From assembly GCA_026418615.1 (NCBI GenBank), contig JAOAAY010000033.1, forward strand, positions 1 to 42,298: DNA of 42,298 nucleotides. Reading direction: 5' to 3'. A program made the translations under genes and the position numbers. Below are positions 15,566 to 24,805 of this stretch, piece by piece. The notes beneath the pieces were generated by a model. It was not told the DNA's origin, did not search any database, and worked only from the letters and a program-made list of their open reading frames with translations. Within the stretch, counting starts at the first letter, position 1. Each line of letters starts with the position of its first letter. The DNA comes from Candidatus Sumerlaeaceae bacterium (GTDB taxonomy: Bacteria; Sumerlaeota; Sumerlaeia; Sumerlaeales; Sumerlaeaceae).

Positions 15566-18373
15566 ATGACACCTGCGCCAAGTACTTCTCCGTCAGATAC
15601 GGCCGACACGGGCGGCACATCGCCCGCAGCAGCCCCCCGCTTCCTCTGTCATGTCATTTCCAATACCCACTGGGATCGCGAATGGCGCTATTCGTTCCAG
15701 TCCTACCGGATGGACTTGGTGGACATGATGGACGGTCTGATTGAGGTTCTCGAGACCGAGCCGGAATACCGGGCATTTTATTTGGACAGCCAGACGGTGA
15801 TCCTCGAAGACTACCTCGAGGTTCGCCCGGAAAACGAAGAGCGCATCCGGGCGCAGGTTCAGGCGGGGCGGCTGCAGATCGGGCCGTGGTACACGCTGCC
15901 CGACGAATGGGGATGCCCCGGCGAGACTCTGGTGCGCAACCTGCTTGTTGGCCATCGGGTCGCAAAGCGTTTTGGGCCTGTCTCAAAGGTCGGCTACACG
16001 CCGTTCTCCAACGGGCAGATTTCGCAATTGCCGCAACTGTACCGCGGATTTGGCATCGATTCCGTGTTTTTTTACCGCGGCATCGGCAAACATGTCGCCA
16101 AGTCGGACTTCCTCTGGGAGGGCCCGGACGGTTCGCGGCTGTATGCCTTCCGGTTCGGCGATTACGCCCGGTACAACTATTATTATCTGATTTACAGGCC
16201 GGGCCTGCTGGGCCGGTTTCCGAGCGACCGGGATTACACATGGAATCCAGAGGAAGTGCCGTACCGGGTGGCTAACGAGCAGTCATGGGACCGCCAGTAC
16301 GGGTGGCTGCATCAGAAACTGCATGTTTATCCGGATAACCTGAAACGGGCGCTGAGCGACGGTGTGCGGTTTACGGCGCCGGATGCGCGCACGCGCCATT
16401 TGCTCTACATGATGGGACACGACCACTCGTTCGCGGCGCGCGAGGAACTGGATCTGATCCGTGCCCTGCGCGCCGCGGCCGCACCCGAGGACGGCGAGGT
16501 CATCCACAGCGCGCTCGATGATTATTTGAGGGCGTTTCGCGCCGAAGCCAAAGACCTCGAGGTGGTGCGGGGCGAGATGCGCCACACGCTCAAGGACGGC
16601 CTGTGGACGACCCTCATGGCGCACATCCTGTCGTGCCGGCTCTACTTGAAACAGCGCAACGCGCGAATCTGCGCGGAACTGACAGGCAACGCCGAGCCGC
16701 TGGCCGCGTTGGCCTGGCTGACAGGCTCACGATACCCATCGCGGATTTTGGAAATCGCGTGGAAGAAGGTGCTGGTCAACCATGCGCATGACGCCATCGG
16801 CGGTTGCAGCATGGACAAGGTTCACGAGGAGATGCTGGCGCGGTGGGGTGAGGTTGAAACGATCAATGACGAGTTGATCCGCCGCTCGATGCGCGATACG
16901 GCGGGGCGCATTGACGGAATCTCCAGCATCGCCGCGAGCGATTTGCAACTGACGGTTTTCAACACACTGGCGCGACCGCGGTCGGGCATCTTTGAGTTTG
17001 TCATTGATATTCCCGGCGCGGATACTGGCGAGGTGTTTTGTGTCGAAACTCCGGATGGCTCTGTGGTGCCGCAGCAAATTCTGGCAAGCGAACCCAGCAC
17101 TCCCACCATCGAAGGCGGTTACGAACTTACCATGCCTTTGGCCGTGGCGCGTCACCGCGTCCTGCTGGCCCTCGATGATTTACCGCCGATGGGCTGGCGG
17201 GCCTATGCCATCCGTCGTGGCAAGGCGGTGCCCGCTGCAGGCGCGAGCATCGTCAACGCCGACGGGTCGCTGGAGAACGAATACCTGCGAGTCGAGTTCA
17301 ATGCCAACGGCACGCTGCGCGTCACCGACAAGCAGTCGGGGCGGACGATTGACAAACTGTTTTATTTTGAAGATATAGGGGAACTGGGCGATCCGTGGAA
17401 CCGGGTTGTTCCGGAGGGCGACACGCCGCTGCTGTCGCTCTCAGCCCAGGCGCGGCGCGAAATCGTGGAAAACGGGGCGTTATCCGGCTCCGTGCGGATC
17501 TTTGTTCCGTTTGCCGTTCCCAAGGCCGCCACTCCGGCGGGAACGCGCGCCGAGGAGACGGTTGACCTTAGCGTCCGGCTCGAGGTCCGGTTGCGCCGCG
17601 GTTCGCGCGCGGTGGAGGTGACCGTGTTTGTCAATAATACTGCTCGCGACCACCGCTTGCGGGTCATGCTGCCCTCGGGCATCTCGGCGGCCACTCACTC
17701 GACGGCCGACGGCCAGTTCGACATTCTCGAGCGTCCCATCCGCCTGCCCGAAGCGCAGGGCTGGAAAGAGCAGCCATACCCGACTCACCCCATGTGGAGT
17801 TTCGTGGATGTGACCGATGGCGAGCAAGGCTTGGCGGTCCTGCAGGACGGCCTCACGGAGTACGAAGTGGTGGATGACGGGCCGCGGACGATTGCCATCA
17901 CCTTGTTGCGGGCATTCGGAAAGTTTGTCTGGGGGCGCCCGACGCCGGGCGCGCAGTGCTTGGGCGAGCACTACTACCGGTTTGCGCTAGTACCGCACCG
18001 GGGGGGTTGGGCCGAGGCGAGGCTGCCAGAGTTGGCGGCCGAGCATGTGACGCGGGTTTATGCGTTGGAGTCGGCGCCCACCCGTGGCAATTTGCCGCGT
18101 GAACAGTCGGTTTTGAGCATTGCCCCGGAGGGACTTATCTTGTCCGGCCTCAAGCAAAGCGAGAATGGCGACTCCGTCGTCGTGCGGTTCTGGAACCCTT
18201 CCGCGGCGCCGGTCGAGGCCACCGTCCGCAGCGACCGCCCGCTTTTCGCGGCGCACCGGCTGAGTATGGAGGAACTGGACCTTGGAGCGTTGTCCGTGGC
18301 GGATGGGAAACCGCTATCGGTTCCAGTCGGGCCAAAGGAAATTGTAACGCTCGGACTGCGTTTTGGCGTTTGA
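15566..18373 (+). CDS. GH38-type alpha-mannosidase-like protein with altered active site
   Basis: The 935-residue protein has no clear signal peptide and is probably cytoplasmic. The N-terminal barrel starts with HVISNTHWDREW, whose H35 and D37 are two of the zinc ligands. LPDEWGCPGETLVRNLLVGH is typical of the family, and NHAHDAIGG (H408) supplies the last zinc His. At the nucleophile motif, usually GYxPDxFGxxxQxPQ, the protein reads GYTPFSNGQISQLPQ: F147 stands where Asp should act both as nucleophile and zinc ligand. The C-terminal half (about 480-935) is the beta-sandwich region. Either catalysis differs in this subgroup or the substrate is handled differently. The start is placed at 15566 because the residues before it look random. 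The gene ends 31 bases from the convergent NtrC-type gene. Confidence 0.82.
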   Translation: MTPAPSTSPSDTADTGGTSPAAAPRFLCHVISNTHWDREWRYSFQSYRMDLVDMMDGLIEVLETEPEYRAFYLDSQTVILEDYLEVRPENEERIRAQVQAGRLQIGPWYTLPDEWGCPGETLVRNLLVGHRVAKRFGPVSKVGYTPFSNGQISQLPQLYRGFGIDSVFFYRGIGKHVAKSDFLWEGPDGSRLYAFRFGDYARYNYYYLIYRPGLLGRFPSDRDYTWNPEEVPYRVANEQSWDRQYGWLHQKLHVYPDNLKRALSDGVRFTAPDARTRHLLYMMGHDHSFAAREELDLIRALRAAAAPEDGEVIHSALDDYLRAFRAEAKDLEVVRGEMRHTLKDGLWTTLMAHILSCRLYLKQRNARICAELTGNAEPLAALAWLTGSRYPSRILEIAWKKVLVNHAHDAIGGCSMDKVHEEMLARWGEVETINDELIRRSMRDTAGRIDGISSIAASDLQLTVFNTLARPRSGIFEFVIDIPGADTGEVFCVETPDGSVVPQQILASEPSTPTIEGGYELTMPLAVARHRVLLALDDLPPMGWRAYAIRRGKAVPAAGASIVNADGSLENEYLRVEFNANGTLRVTDKQSGRTIDKLFYFEDIGELGDPWNRVVPEGDTPLLSLSAQARREIVENGALSGSVRIFVPFAVPKAATPAGTRAEETVDLSVRLEVRLRRGSRAVEVTVFVNNTARDHRLRVMLPSGISAATHSTADGQFDILERPIRLPEAQGWKEQPYPTHPMWSFVDVTDGEQGLAVLQDGLTEYEVVDDGPRTIAITLLRAFGKFVWGRPTPGAQCLGEHYYRFALVPHRGGWAEARLPELAAEHVTRVYALESAPTRGNLPREQSVLSIAPEGLILSGLKQSENGDSVVVRFWNPSAAPVEATVRSDRPLFAAHRLSMEELDLGALSVADGKPLSVPVGPKEIVTLGLRFGV

Positions 18374-18404
18374 GATCGGGGGGCTGTGCCCGACGGCGCC
18401 CGCA

Positions 18405-19823
18405 CTATTGGGGCCGGGTCGGTTTGATTCCGAGGCGCTCCATCTTTTCGTACAGGTGTCGGCGCGAGATGCCGCTCAAACGCGCTGCCTCTGTCATGTT
18501 GCCGCCTGCGGCTTCGATGACGCGCAAAAGATATTCGCGCTCGAACTGGTCCTTGGCATCTTTGTACTCGGTCGGCTGCGGGATTTGGGTCCGGGTTGAA
18601 GTTGCGACGGGCTGTCGTGCGGTGCGCAGATCGAGGGGAACATCCTCCAACCGGATCACATCGCCGTCGCACATGACCACCATGCGTTCGATCAAGTTCT
18701 CAAGTTCGCGAACATTTCCCGGATAGGAGTAACACTGAAGGGCGTCGAGGGCTGCGGGCTCGATTCGGACGGCCGGCTTGTGCATTTTGCGGCCCGCACG
18801 GGCGAGGAAATGCGCGATGAGCACCGGAATATCTTCGCGCCGGTCACGCAGGGGCGGCAAGGTTATGGTAATGACATTGAGTCGGAAAAACAGGTCGGCC
18901 CGGAATTCTCGCGCCTCGATGGCCTTTTGCAAATCCCGGTTGGTCGCTGCGACCAGACGGATGTCTACCGGAATGGTTTGGGTTCCGCCCACCCGCTGGA
19001 TCTCCCGTTCCTGCAACACGCGCAAGATCTTAGCCTGAAGTGTCAGGGGCAGTTCCCCGATCTCGTCCAGGAACAGCGTGCCGCCATGAGCCAATTCGAC
19101 GAGGCCCAGTTTTTGTTTGTCAGCCCCCGTGAAGGCTCCTTTTTCATGTCCGAAGAGTTCGCTCTCGAGCAGCGTCTCGGGGATGGAAGCGCAATTGATG
19201 GCGACAAAGCGGCCGGCGGCGCGCAGGCTTTGTTTATGGATGGCCCGGGCGGCTAATTCTTTGCCAGTGCCGCTCTCGCCGCAGATGAGCACCGCTGCAT
19301 CCGTGGGGGCGACTTTGCGAATGGTTTCGAGCACTGTGCGCATCGGGGCACTGTCGCCAAGCAGGTCGGAGCCTTCCGACTGCCGGCGGAGGGTCTCGCT
19401 CAGTGACAGATTCTCCCGCCGCAACTGGGACGCTTCCAAGGCCTTGGCCAGAGTCAGGAGCAGTTCGTCTATCTTCCACGGTTTGGTCAGGTAGTCGTGG
19501 GCTCCGGCGCGCATGGCCTCGACCCCGCCCTCGATGGTGCCGTATGCGGTCATGACGACGACGCCACAAAAAGGGTTGGCTTCCCGCGCGGCGCGCAAGA
19601 CATCCATGCCGGTCGCATCCGGCATGCGCATGTCCGTCAGGACCAGATCAGGCGCAGTCCGTCGGATATGGGCAATGGCCTCAAGGGGACGCGAGAAGGT
19701 TGTCACATCATAATGTTCCGCGGCGAGGATCCGCGCCAAAATCCGGCACATCTCCTCTTCGTCATCCACGACGACAATCCGGGCCACGGCAGGCGGCGAC
19801 TTGCCATCTTGCGACTGGGTCAT
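18405..19823 (-). CDS. NtrC-type sigma54-dependent response regulator
   Basis: The 472-residue protein has the full three-domain build. The receiver (about 15-125) has acidic D20/D21, phospho-acceptor D64 (LVLTDMRMP) and K114. The AAA+ domain (about 150-385) has Walker A GESGTGKE (182-189), the sigma54-contacting GAFTGA (229-234) and Walker B GGTLFLDEIGE (247-257). The Fis-type helix-turn-helix is about 430-468 (MTEAARLSGISRRHLYEKM). It activates RNA polymerase with sigma54 when phosphorylated. No kinase gene adjoins it. It is last in a minus-strand series, 34 bases after pcm. I searched by eye for TGGCAC-N5-TTGC sites in the intergenic regions and found none, so its targets are probably elsewhere. 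Confidence 0.95.
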   Translation of the reverse strand: MTQSQDGKSPPAVARIVVVDDEEEMCRILARILAAEHYDVTTFSRPLEAIAHIRRTAPDLVLTDMRMPDATGMDVLRAAREANPFCGVVVMTAYGTIEGGVEAMRAGAHDYLTKPWKIDELLLTLAKALEASQLRRENLSLSETLRRQSEGSDLLGDSAPMRTVLETIRKVAPTDAAVLICGESGTGKELAARAIHKQSLRAAGRFVAINCASIPETLLESELFGHEKGAFTGADKQKLGLVELAHGGTLFLDEIGELPLTLQAKILRVLQEREIQRVGGTQTIPVDIRLVAATNRDLQKAIEAREFRADLFFRLNVITITLPPLRDRREDIPVLIAHFLARAGRKMHKPAVRIEPAALDALQCYSYPGNVRELENLIERMVVMCDGDVIRLEDVPLDLRTARQPVATSTRTQIPQPTEYKDAKDQFEREYLLRVIEAAGGNMTEAARLSGISRRHLYEKMERLGIKPTRPQ

Positions 19824-19857
19824 GGGATCAGTAGCAGGTACCGAGTCATCGCCACGG

Positions 19858-20532
19858 TCAAGATGCGGATGAATCCGCGGAACCGTGCAACATGGGTACG
19901 AAGCGCACGGCGATGGACACGCGTCGGGTGAAATCCGCCGGACCGATTCGGTCTATGATCACGAGATCCTGTTCGACGGCGCCCACGGGCACCACCATCC
20001 GGCCGGGGATGGCCAGTTGGTGGCGCAGGGTCTCGGGCTCCTCCGGCGGAGCGGCGGTGACCACGATTCGGTCGAACGGCGCCTCAGACGGCAATCCCTC
20101 GTATCCGTCACCGCATAACACATGGACATTCTCGTAGCCGAGGTCCCGCAGCCGGGCACGGGCCTCGTCAGCAAGTGCCGGCAGGCGCTCGATGCTCCAA
20201 ACCTCGCGGCAAAGATGCGACAGAATAGCGGTTTGATATCCCGTGCCGGTTCCGATTTCCAGCACCTTGTCCGTTGGCTGGGGATCAAGCAGTTCCGTCA
20301 TAAGACCCACAATGTATGGCTGGGAGATCGTCTGGCCGAAAAAGGTTGGCAGTGCGGCGTCGGCGTATGCCTCGGCCCGCTGGGCCGCCGGGACAAACAA
20401 GGCACGATCCACGCACCGCATGGCGGCCAAAACGCGCTCCGACCGCACGCCGCGAGCCTGAATCTGCTCTGCAATCATGCGCTCGTTTGTCATGGGCTCG
20501 TGGCTGAACCATCTGCGAGTAAATGAGGACAT
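19858..20532 (-). CDS. pcm: Protein-L-isoaspartate O-methyltransferase
   Basis: The product is about 224 residues. The Pcm signature is clear: FFGQTISQPYIVGLMTELL, the isoaspartate-binding segment, is followed by SAM motif I VLEIGTGTGYQTAIL, then VWSIERLPALADEAR and CGDGYEGLPSEAPFDRIVVTAA. It repairs isomerised Asp/Asn residues in aged proteins by methylation with SAM. The frame is open for 44 codons upstream of the chosen ATG, but those residues overlap an intergenic gap and do not look conserved. GGAG lies about 11 bases before the ATG at 20532; the ATG at 20493 (MTNERMIAEQ) is the alternative. It lies between the oxidoreductase and NtrC-type genes with short gaps. Confidence 0.92.
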   Translation of the reverse strand: MSSFTRRWFSHEPMTNERMIAEQIQARGVRSERVLAAMRCVDRALFVPAAQRAEAYADAALPTFFGQTISQPYIVGLMTELLDPQPTDKVLEIGTGTGYQTAILSHLCREVWSIERLPALADEARARLRDLGYENVHVLCGDGYEGLPSEAPFDRIVVTAAPPEEPETLRHQLAIPGRMVVPVGAVEQDLVIIDRIGPADFTRRVSIAVRFVPMLHGSADSSAS

Positions 20533-20596
20533 GTCCAGTCGGCTCCGCCACAATAGAAAGCACCCCGCGGCGGGAAGTTCAACCGTGAGGTGACAT

Positions 20597-21454
20597 TCAG
20601 CAGGCGATGTCCACCCACGCGCCGCCTGCGGCCAGCGACGCATCCGCCTGCTCCTCGACAGCACATGTCACTAACTGCTCGGCCAAGGGAACGGGGGACT
20701 GGCCTGTTTCGAAGAACCTGACAACAGCCTTCATGAGGTTCTCGTAAAATTCGGCAAACTTGGTGACCGTCGCAAACTCGTACCGTCTCCTTGAGAGGGC
20801 GCCCACCTGCCACGGCGAGACTTCCTGCCGGTTTTCTGCGTCACGGACTTCGATGGTGGCGCGGCGGCCGGTCCCGTCGTCGAGAGTAACCATGCGGAAA
20901 CTGCCCGTGCCTGTGTCAATGAGTCGCGCCACCTTATGACCAAACAACCGGATGGCAGGGGCGATCGTGTGGACGCCGTAGCCGCGCCACGCACCGAAAC
21001 CACGAGCCAAAACGGTTTCAGGGGGCGTGACGAGTTTTCCGGCCAACTCTTCGACCTCGACGGCGAAGCGCAGCGCCGACGACGACATGAGCGGGGTTCC
21101 GTGGGCCTCGCAAAGTTGGGCGATGGCGCGGGCGTCGGCCAACGAGGTGGAGAGGTATTTGTCCACGAAGACGGGTTTGCCCGACTCGTAAGCGGGGCGC
21201 CCGAGTTCACGATGGGTCGCGATGTTGTCCGGCGCGAGCACGATGATGGCGTCGCTCGCCGCGACGACTTCGGCGGCCGAGGCCAGCCGCGGGACGCTGT
21301 TGTCTGCGCACCAGTCGCCGCCGGCTGCCGGGTCGGTTTCGAAAGCACCGACAAGCTCGACGCGCCCGCAGCCCACTCCTCCGCGCAGCAGCGATAAGAA
21401 CACATCGGCGTGATAATTTCTGAGATGGTGGTCAATGAAACCGACTCGGATCAT
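20597..21454 (-). CDS. Short Gfo/Idh/MocA-type oxidoreductase
   Basis: The 285-residue protein starts with a Rossmann-type strand MIRVGFIDHHLRNYHADVF that lacks the usual GxGxxG. It keeps SDAIIVLAPDNIATHREL (67-84), then GKPVFVDKYLSTS, in which K99 replaces the Lys of the canonical EKP motif. The C-terminal part contains YGVHTIAPAIRLFGHKVARL, which sits where the catalytic His region lies in this family. At 285 residues it is shorter than the usual 330-390. The substrate is unknown; many such short forms occur in heterotroph gene sets for sugar and inositol derivatives. GGAG precedes the ATG by about 12 bases. It lies between uvrC and pcm on the same strand, which may be simple co-transcription. 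Confidence 0.75.
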   Translation of the reverse strand: MIRVGFIDHHLRNYHADVFLSLLRGGVGCGRVELVGAFETDPAAGGDWCADNSVPRLASAAEVVAASDAIIVLAPDNIATHRELGRPAYESGKPVFVDKYLSTSLADARAIAQLCEAHGTPLMSSSALRFAVEVEELAGKLVTPPETVLARGFGAWRGYGVHTIAPAIRLFGHKVARLIDTGTGSFRMVTLDDGTGRRATIEVRDAENRQEVSPWQVGALSRRRYEFATVTKFAEFYENLMKAVVRFFETGQSPVPLAEQLVTCAVEEQADASLAAGGAWVDIAC

Positions 21455-21539
21455 GAGCGCTGAGATCTCCGGTTGAATTCTCCGTTGGTCGGATGCCGCG
21501 CGACAAACAGGCGCTGTTCAATCGAAAACGGCTGCCGTA

Positions 21540-23435
21540 TTAAGACTTGTCATCAGCCGGCGGATGCAAAAATGCGTAAATGGCCTGCGCGGCCGCAAGC
21601 CCGATGCCGCGCACGGCAGCCAGTTGCTCGAGGGAGGCGGAACGCACAGCCGCCAGCGAGCCGAAATGCCGCAAAAGCAAACGGCGGCGTGCAGGACCGA
21701 CACCGGGGACTTCGTCGAGGAGGCTTCGTCGTCCGCTTTTGGCACGCAGTCGCTTATGATAGGTGATGGCGAAGCGATGGGCCTCGTCGCGCACGCGCTG
21801 AAGCAAATACAGGACGGGAGAATTGGGCGCCAGATTCACCGGGTTTTTCTGTCCGGGTAAGAAGATGCGTTCACCGGCAGCGTGGCGTTCCCGCCCAGCA
21901 GGCGACCGCATCGTGCGGTCGCCGACGCGGCTCTTGGCGATGGCCGCCATGGGCGGGCGGTCGAGTCCGAGTTGGCGGGCCACATCGAGAGCCGCACTCA
22001 GTTGCCCCTTGCCGCCGTCAATGAGCAGGAGATCGGGCGGGGGCGCCGGGCGACCGTCTGACGGGCGGAAGCGGCGTGTCAGCACCTCGCGCATCATGGC
22101 AAAGTCGTTGCTTCCGTCCACCGTCCGGATTTTGTAAAGGCGGTATCCGGCCTTGTTGGGCTTGGTTCCCTCGAATCGGACGATGGCTCCGACGGCAAGC
22201 CTCCCCATGATGTTGGAGATGTCCACACACTCAATGGTTGACGGCGGCGCTGGCAGGCCAAGGCGTCGGGCTGTCTCGGCCAGTACCTCCTCATCGGTTT
22301 TTTCGCCCGCGAGCCGCCGCTCCAGAATCTGACGCGCGTTGGCCAAGGCAGTGACCATGAGGCGCGCCGCGTCGCCCCTTTGGGGCACGCGCAGGTTGAC
22401 GGTTGACCCGCGCCGGTCGCGCAGCCACTCCGCCAACAGGGCGGCGTCCTGCGGCTCAACACTCAGGTGGATTTCCGGCGGCGGCTCGGCAGTCTCGTAA
22501 TGCTGCGACAGGAAGGAGTAAAGCACTTCGCCATCTGTCTGCTCATAATTTCGGACATAGAACTCGGCGGCTTGTCCGAGCAGTCCATTGCGCCACGGGA
22601 GCAGGGCGATGGCCGATCGTCCCCGCTCGCTGGCCACGGCGATCACATCGCGATCGGCAAAGGCGTGGTTGGCTACTTGTTGGCGCTCGAGCGTGGCGTC
22701 GAGCGCAGCGATGCGGTCGCGCACGAGAGCCGCACGCTCGTATTCCATGGCTTCGGCAAATTCCTGCATGCGTTGGGCGAGGAGCCTTCGCACCTCGTCG
22801 CTGCGGCCGCGCAGAAAAAGCGTCACCTGCTCCACCAGCCGCGCATAGTCCTCTTTGGGGACTGGCAGCACGCACGGTCCGCAACACTTGCCCACATCGT
22901 AAAGCAGGCACGGGCGGGTCCGGTTGGCAAAAACACTGTCCTTGCAGGTTCGGACGGGAAATACTTTGAGCAAAAATTTCAGCGTTTCATGCACGGCACC
23001 CGAGGAGGTGTAAGGCCCGAAATAAATGTCGGCGGGGCTGCCGCCGCGCGGACGAATGTGACGGCGTACGCGCACGATCTCCAATCGTGGGAAATCGTGA
23101 TTCATCCTCAGCCGCAGGGAAACATAGGTTTTGTCGTCGCGCAGACGGATGTTGTAGCGCGGCTTGTGCTCCTTGATGAGCGTGTTCTCGAGGAGAAACG
23201 CCTCCTTCTCGCTTGCCGTGACGACGCATTCCACCTGAGCCACGAGGCGGCGCAAAAACTGAACGCTGAACCGCGTGTCGCCCGATTTGTTGAAGTAACT
23301 GCGCACCCGCGACCGAAGGTTGGTGGCTTTGCCCACATACAGGACTGCTCCCTCGGCATCGCGCATGATGTACACGCCGGGTGCCGCCGGCAACGCGCCG
23401 AGGGTTTTAGGATCAAGCAGGGTGCGTGGGGCCAT
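21540..23435 (-). CDS. uvrC: UvrABC excinuclease subunit C
   Basis: The product is 631 residues from the ATG at 23435; a TTG four codons earlier is a less likely start. Domains run in order. The GIY-YIG nuclease has PGVYIMRDAEGAVLYVGKA (19-37). The Cys motif C-x11-C-x7-C-x3-C (TCKDS...CLLYDVGKCCGPC) matches the Fe-S cluster ligands described for UvrC. A UVR motif includes FAEAMEYERAALVRDRI. The RNase H-like nuclease includes ECVDISNIMGRLAVGAIV. Two helix-hairpin-helix motifs close the protein (DEVPGVGPARRRLLLRHFG and VRGIGLAAAQAIYAF). It cuts DNA on both sides of bulky lesions recognised by UvrAB. It sits 52 bases downstream of chrA. No uvrA or uvrB is nearby, which is common. Confidence 0.97.
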   Translation of the reverse strand: MAPRTLLDPKTLGALPAAPGVYIMRDAEGAVLYVGKATNLRSRVRSYFNKSGDTRFSVQFLRRLVAQVECVVTASEKEAFLLENTLIKEHKPRYNIRLRDDKTYVSLRLRMNHDFPRLEIVRVRRHIRPRGGSPADIYFGPYTSSGAVHETLKFLLKVFPVRTCKDSVFANRTRPCLLYDVGKCCGPCVLPVPKEDYARLVEQVTLFLRGRSDEVRRLLAQRMQEFAEAMEYERAALVRDRIAALDATLERQQVANHAFADRDVIAVASERGRSAIALLPWRNGLLGQAAEFYVRNYEQTDGEVLYSFLSQHYETAEPPPEIHLSVEPQDAALLAEWLRDRRGSTVNLRVPQRGDAARLMVTALANARQILERRLAGEKTDEEVLAETARRLGLPAPPSTIECVDISNIMGRLAVGAIVRFEGTKPNKAGYRLYKIRTVDGSNDFAMMREVLTRRFRPSDGRPAPPPDLLLIDGGKGQLSAALDVARQLGLDRPPMAAIAKSRVGDRTMRSPAGRERHAAGERIFLPGQKNPVNLAPNSPVLYLLQRVRDEAHRFAITYHKRLRAKSGRRSLLDEVPGVGPARRRLLLRHFGSLAAVRSASLEQLAAVRGIGLAAAQAIYAFLHPPADDKS

Positions 23436-23487
23436 GGCGTAGAGCAATTACTGTCATGCTACGAGGTCCATTGAACGCCGCCTCGCA

Positions 23488-24645
23488 TCAACGCATCAAG
23501 GTCGCTGCCCACCCTAAAAACCCGCATGCGGCAATCACCCCAGCCGCATTCCATTGCAATCGAAGCAACAACGCGAGCGCCAGCAGGGCGATCAGGGCGC
23601 TGCGGCCGTCCACCAAAACTGTCAAACCCATCCGAACAGCCACAGCCGCCATCAAACCCAGTGACGCCGCATTCACAGCATCGAGGAAGGCCGCACTCCA
23701 GCGCGACTCGCGCAATCGCGGGAGCACGCGATGCAAACCCAGAACAAAAACAAACGACGGGAGGAAAACCGCCGCGGTCGCAACCATGGCTCCTGCGACG
23801 CCACCTAACAGATAACCGATGAAGGTTGCGGTCGAGAGAAACGGCCCGGGCGTAAATTGTCCGACGGCGACTGCATCGAGCACTTGCTGACGCGTCAGCC
23901 AGTGGCGGTCGGTCACAAGGCCGCCCTCGATAAAGGCGATCAGGACATATCCCGAACCGTAAAGAACGGAGCCGACCTTGAGAAAAAAGAGGCCGAGTTG
24001 CCAGAGCGTCGGTGCTATTGCAGGTGCTGCGACTGCCGGCATGCCCACAGCCCCCAGACCGAAAGCCGCCGGCCAACTGAAGACCAAGGTCGCCTGCTCA
24101 GGTTGTGGGCGGGCCAGCCATAAGGTTCCGGCAAGTGCCCACGCGAAGAGCGCGGCCACCTCGTCCACACCGGCAAGAACACTGGCAGCGGCCGCGGCGC
24201 CAATCAGGACGAGGGGCCCCGAGCGCAAGGCCGACCCCGCGAGGCGTAAAAGTGCGGCCAGGATCACGGACAAAACCGCCGGCTTGATGCCCGCGAGGAT
24301 TGGTTGCACCGCTGGCAGCACGCCATAGTGCACATAAAGCCATGCAAAAACCCCGCTAATGGCGGCTCCCGGAACGATAAAACAAAGTCCGGCCACAAGC
24401 AGGCCGCGCCAACCGGCACGCAGCAGGCCCACATGGATCGCCAACTCCGTCGCATTAGGTCCCGGAATCAGGTTCGTGGCGCCAATCAAGTCGAGAAACT
24501 GCTGGCGTGTCAGCCAGCGTCGCCGCTCAACCACTTCCTCGTCCATCATGGCGGTCACAGCGGCTGGTCCGCCGAAGCCGAGCAGGCCGAGGCGCAAAAA
24601 AACCTTGGCGAGATCGCGAAGGTCGCGCGGTCGTGTGCCGGCCAT
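23488..24645 (-). CDS. chrA: Chromate transporter family protein (long, two-domain ChrA)
   Basis: The 385-residue membrane protein has two homologous halves, the long-chain form of the CHR family. The first half carries LGLLGFGGPAAVTAMMDEEV and ATNLIPGPNATELAIHVG; the second carries KVGSVLYGSGYVLIAFIEGG and VAVGQFTPGPFLSTATFIGY. In known members chromate is exported, driven by the proton or ion gradient; many genomic homologues have no tested function. The frame is open upstream to 25032, but that part overlaps the amidase gene and has no homology; the ATG at 24645 has GAGGGAAA upstream. It is the first gene of the minus-strand series leading to the NtrC-type gene, and its promoter must lie in the 206-base divergent gap. 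Confidence 0.9.
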   Translation of the reverse strand: MAGTRPRDLRDLAKVFLRLGLLGFGGPAAVTAMMDEEVVERRRWLTRQQFLDLIGATNLIPGPNATELAIHVGLLRAGWRGLLVAGLCFIVPGAAISGVFAWLYVHYGVLPAVQPILAGIKPAVLSVILAALLRLAGSALRSGPLVLIGAAAAASVLAGVDEVAALFAWALAGTLWLARPQPEQATLVFSWPAAFGLGAVGMPAVAAPAIAPTLWQLGLFFLKVGSVLYGSGYVLIAFIEGGLVTDRHWLTRQQVLDAVAVGQFTPGPFLSTATFIGYLLGGVAGAMVATAAVFLPSFVFVLGLHRVLPRLRESRWSAAFLDAVNAASLGLMAAVAVRMGLTVLVDGRSALIALLALALLLRLQWNAAGVIAACGFLGWAATLMR

Positions 24646-24805
24646 ATCCGCAACCGTTTCCCTCGCCCGATCACCAGTGCAAGACGGATGTACGCGTGCT
24701 GCTTCTGACAATGAAGACCGTTGTCGTACCACTTGGAAATGGGCGTTGGAAAGTATTGAACTCGCCTGAAGTAGGGGGAAAATCAGACTACCGAAATTGC
24801 TGATC

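Noticed and set aside
18374..18404. Bidirectional terminator between the GH38 and NtrC-type genes
   Set aside because: Only a short GGGC/GCCC pairing is possible in the 31-base gap and no T-run follows on either strand.
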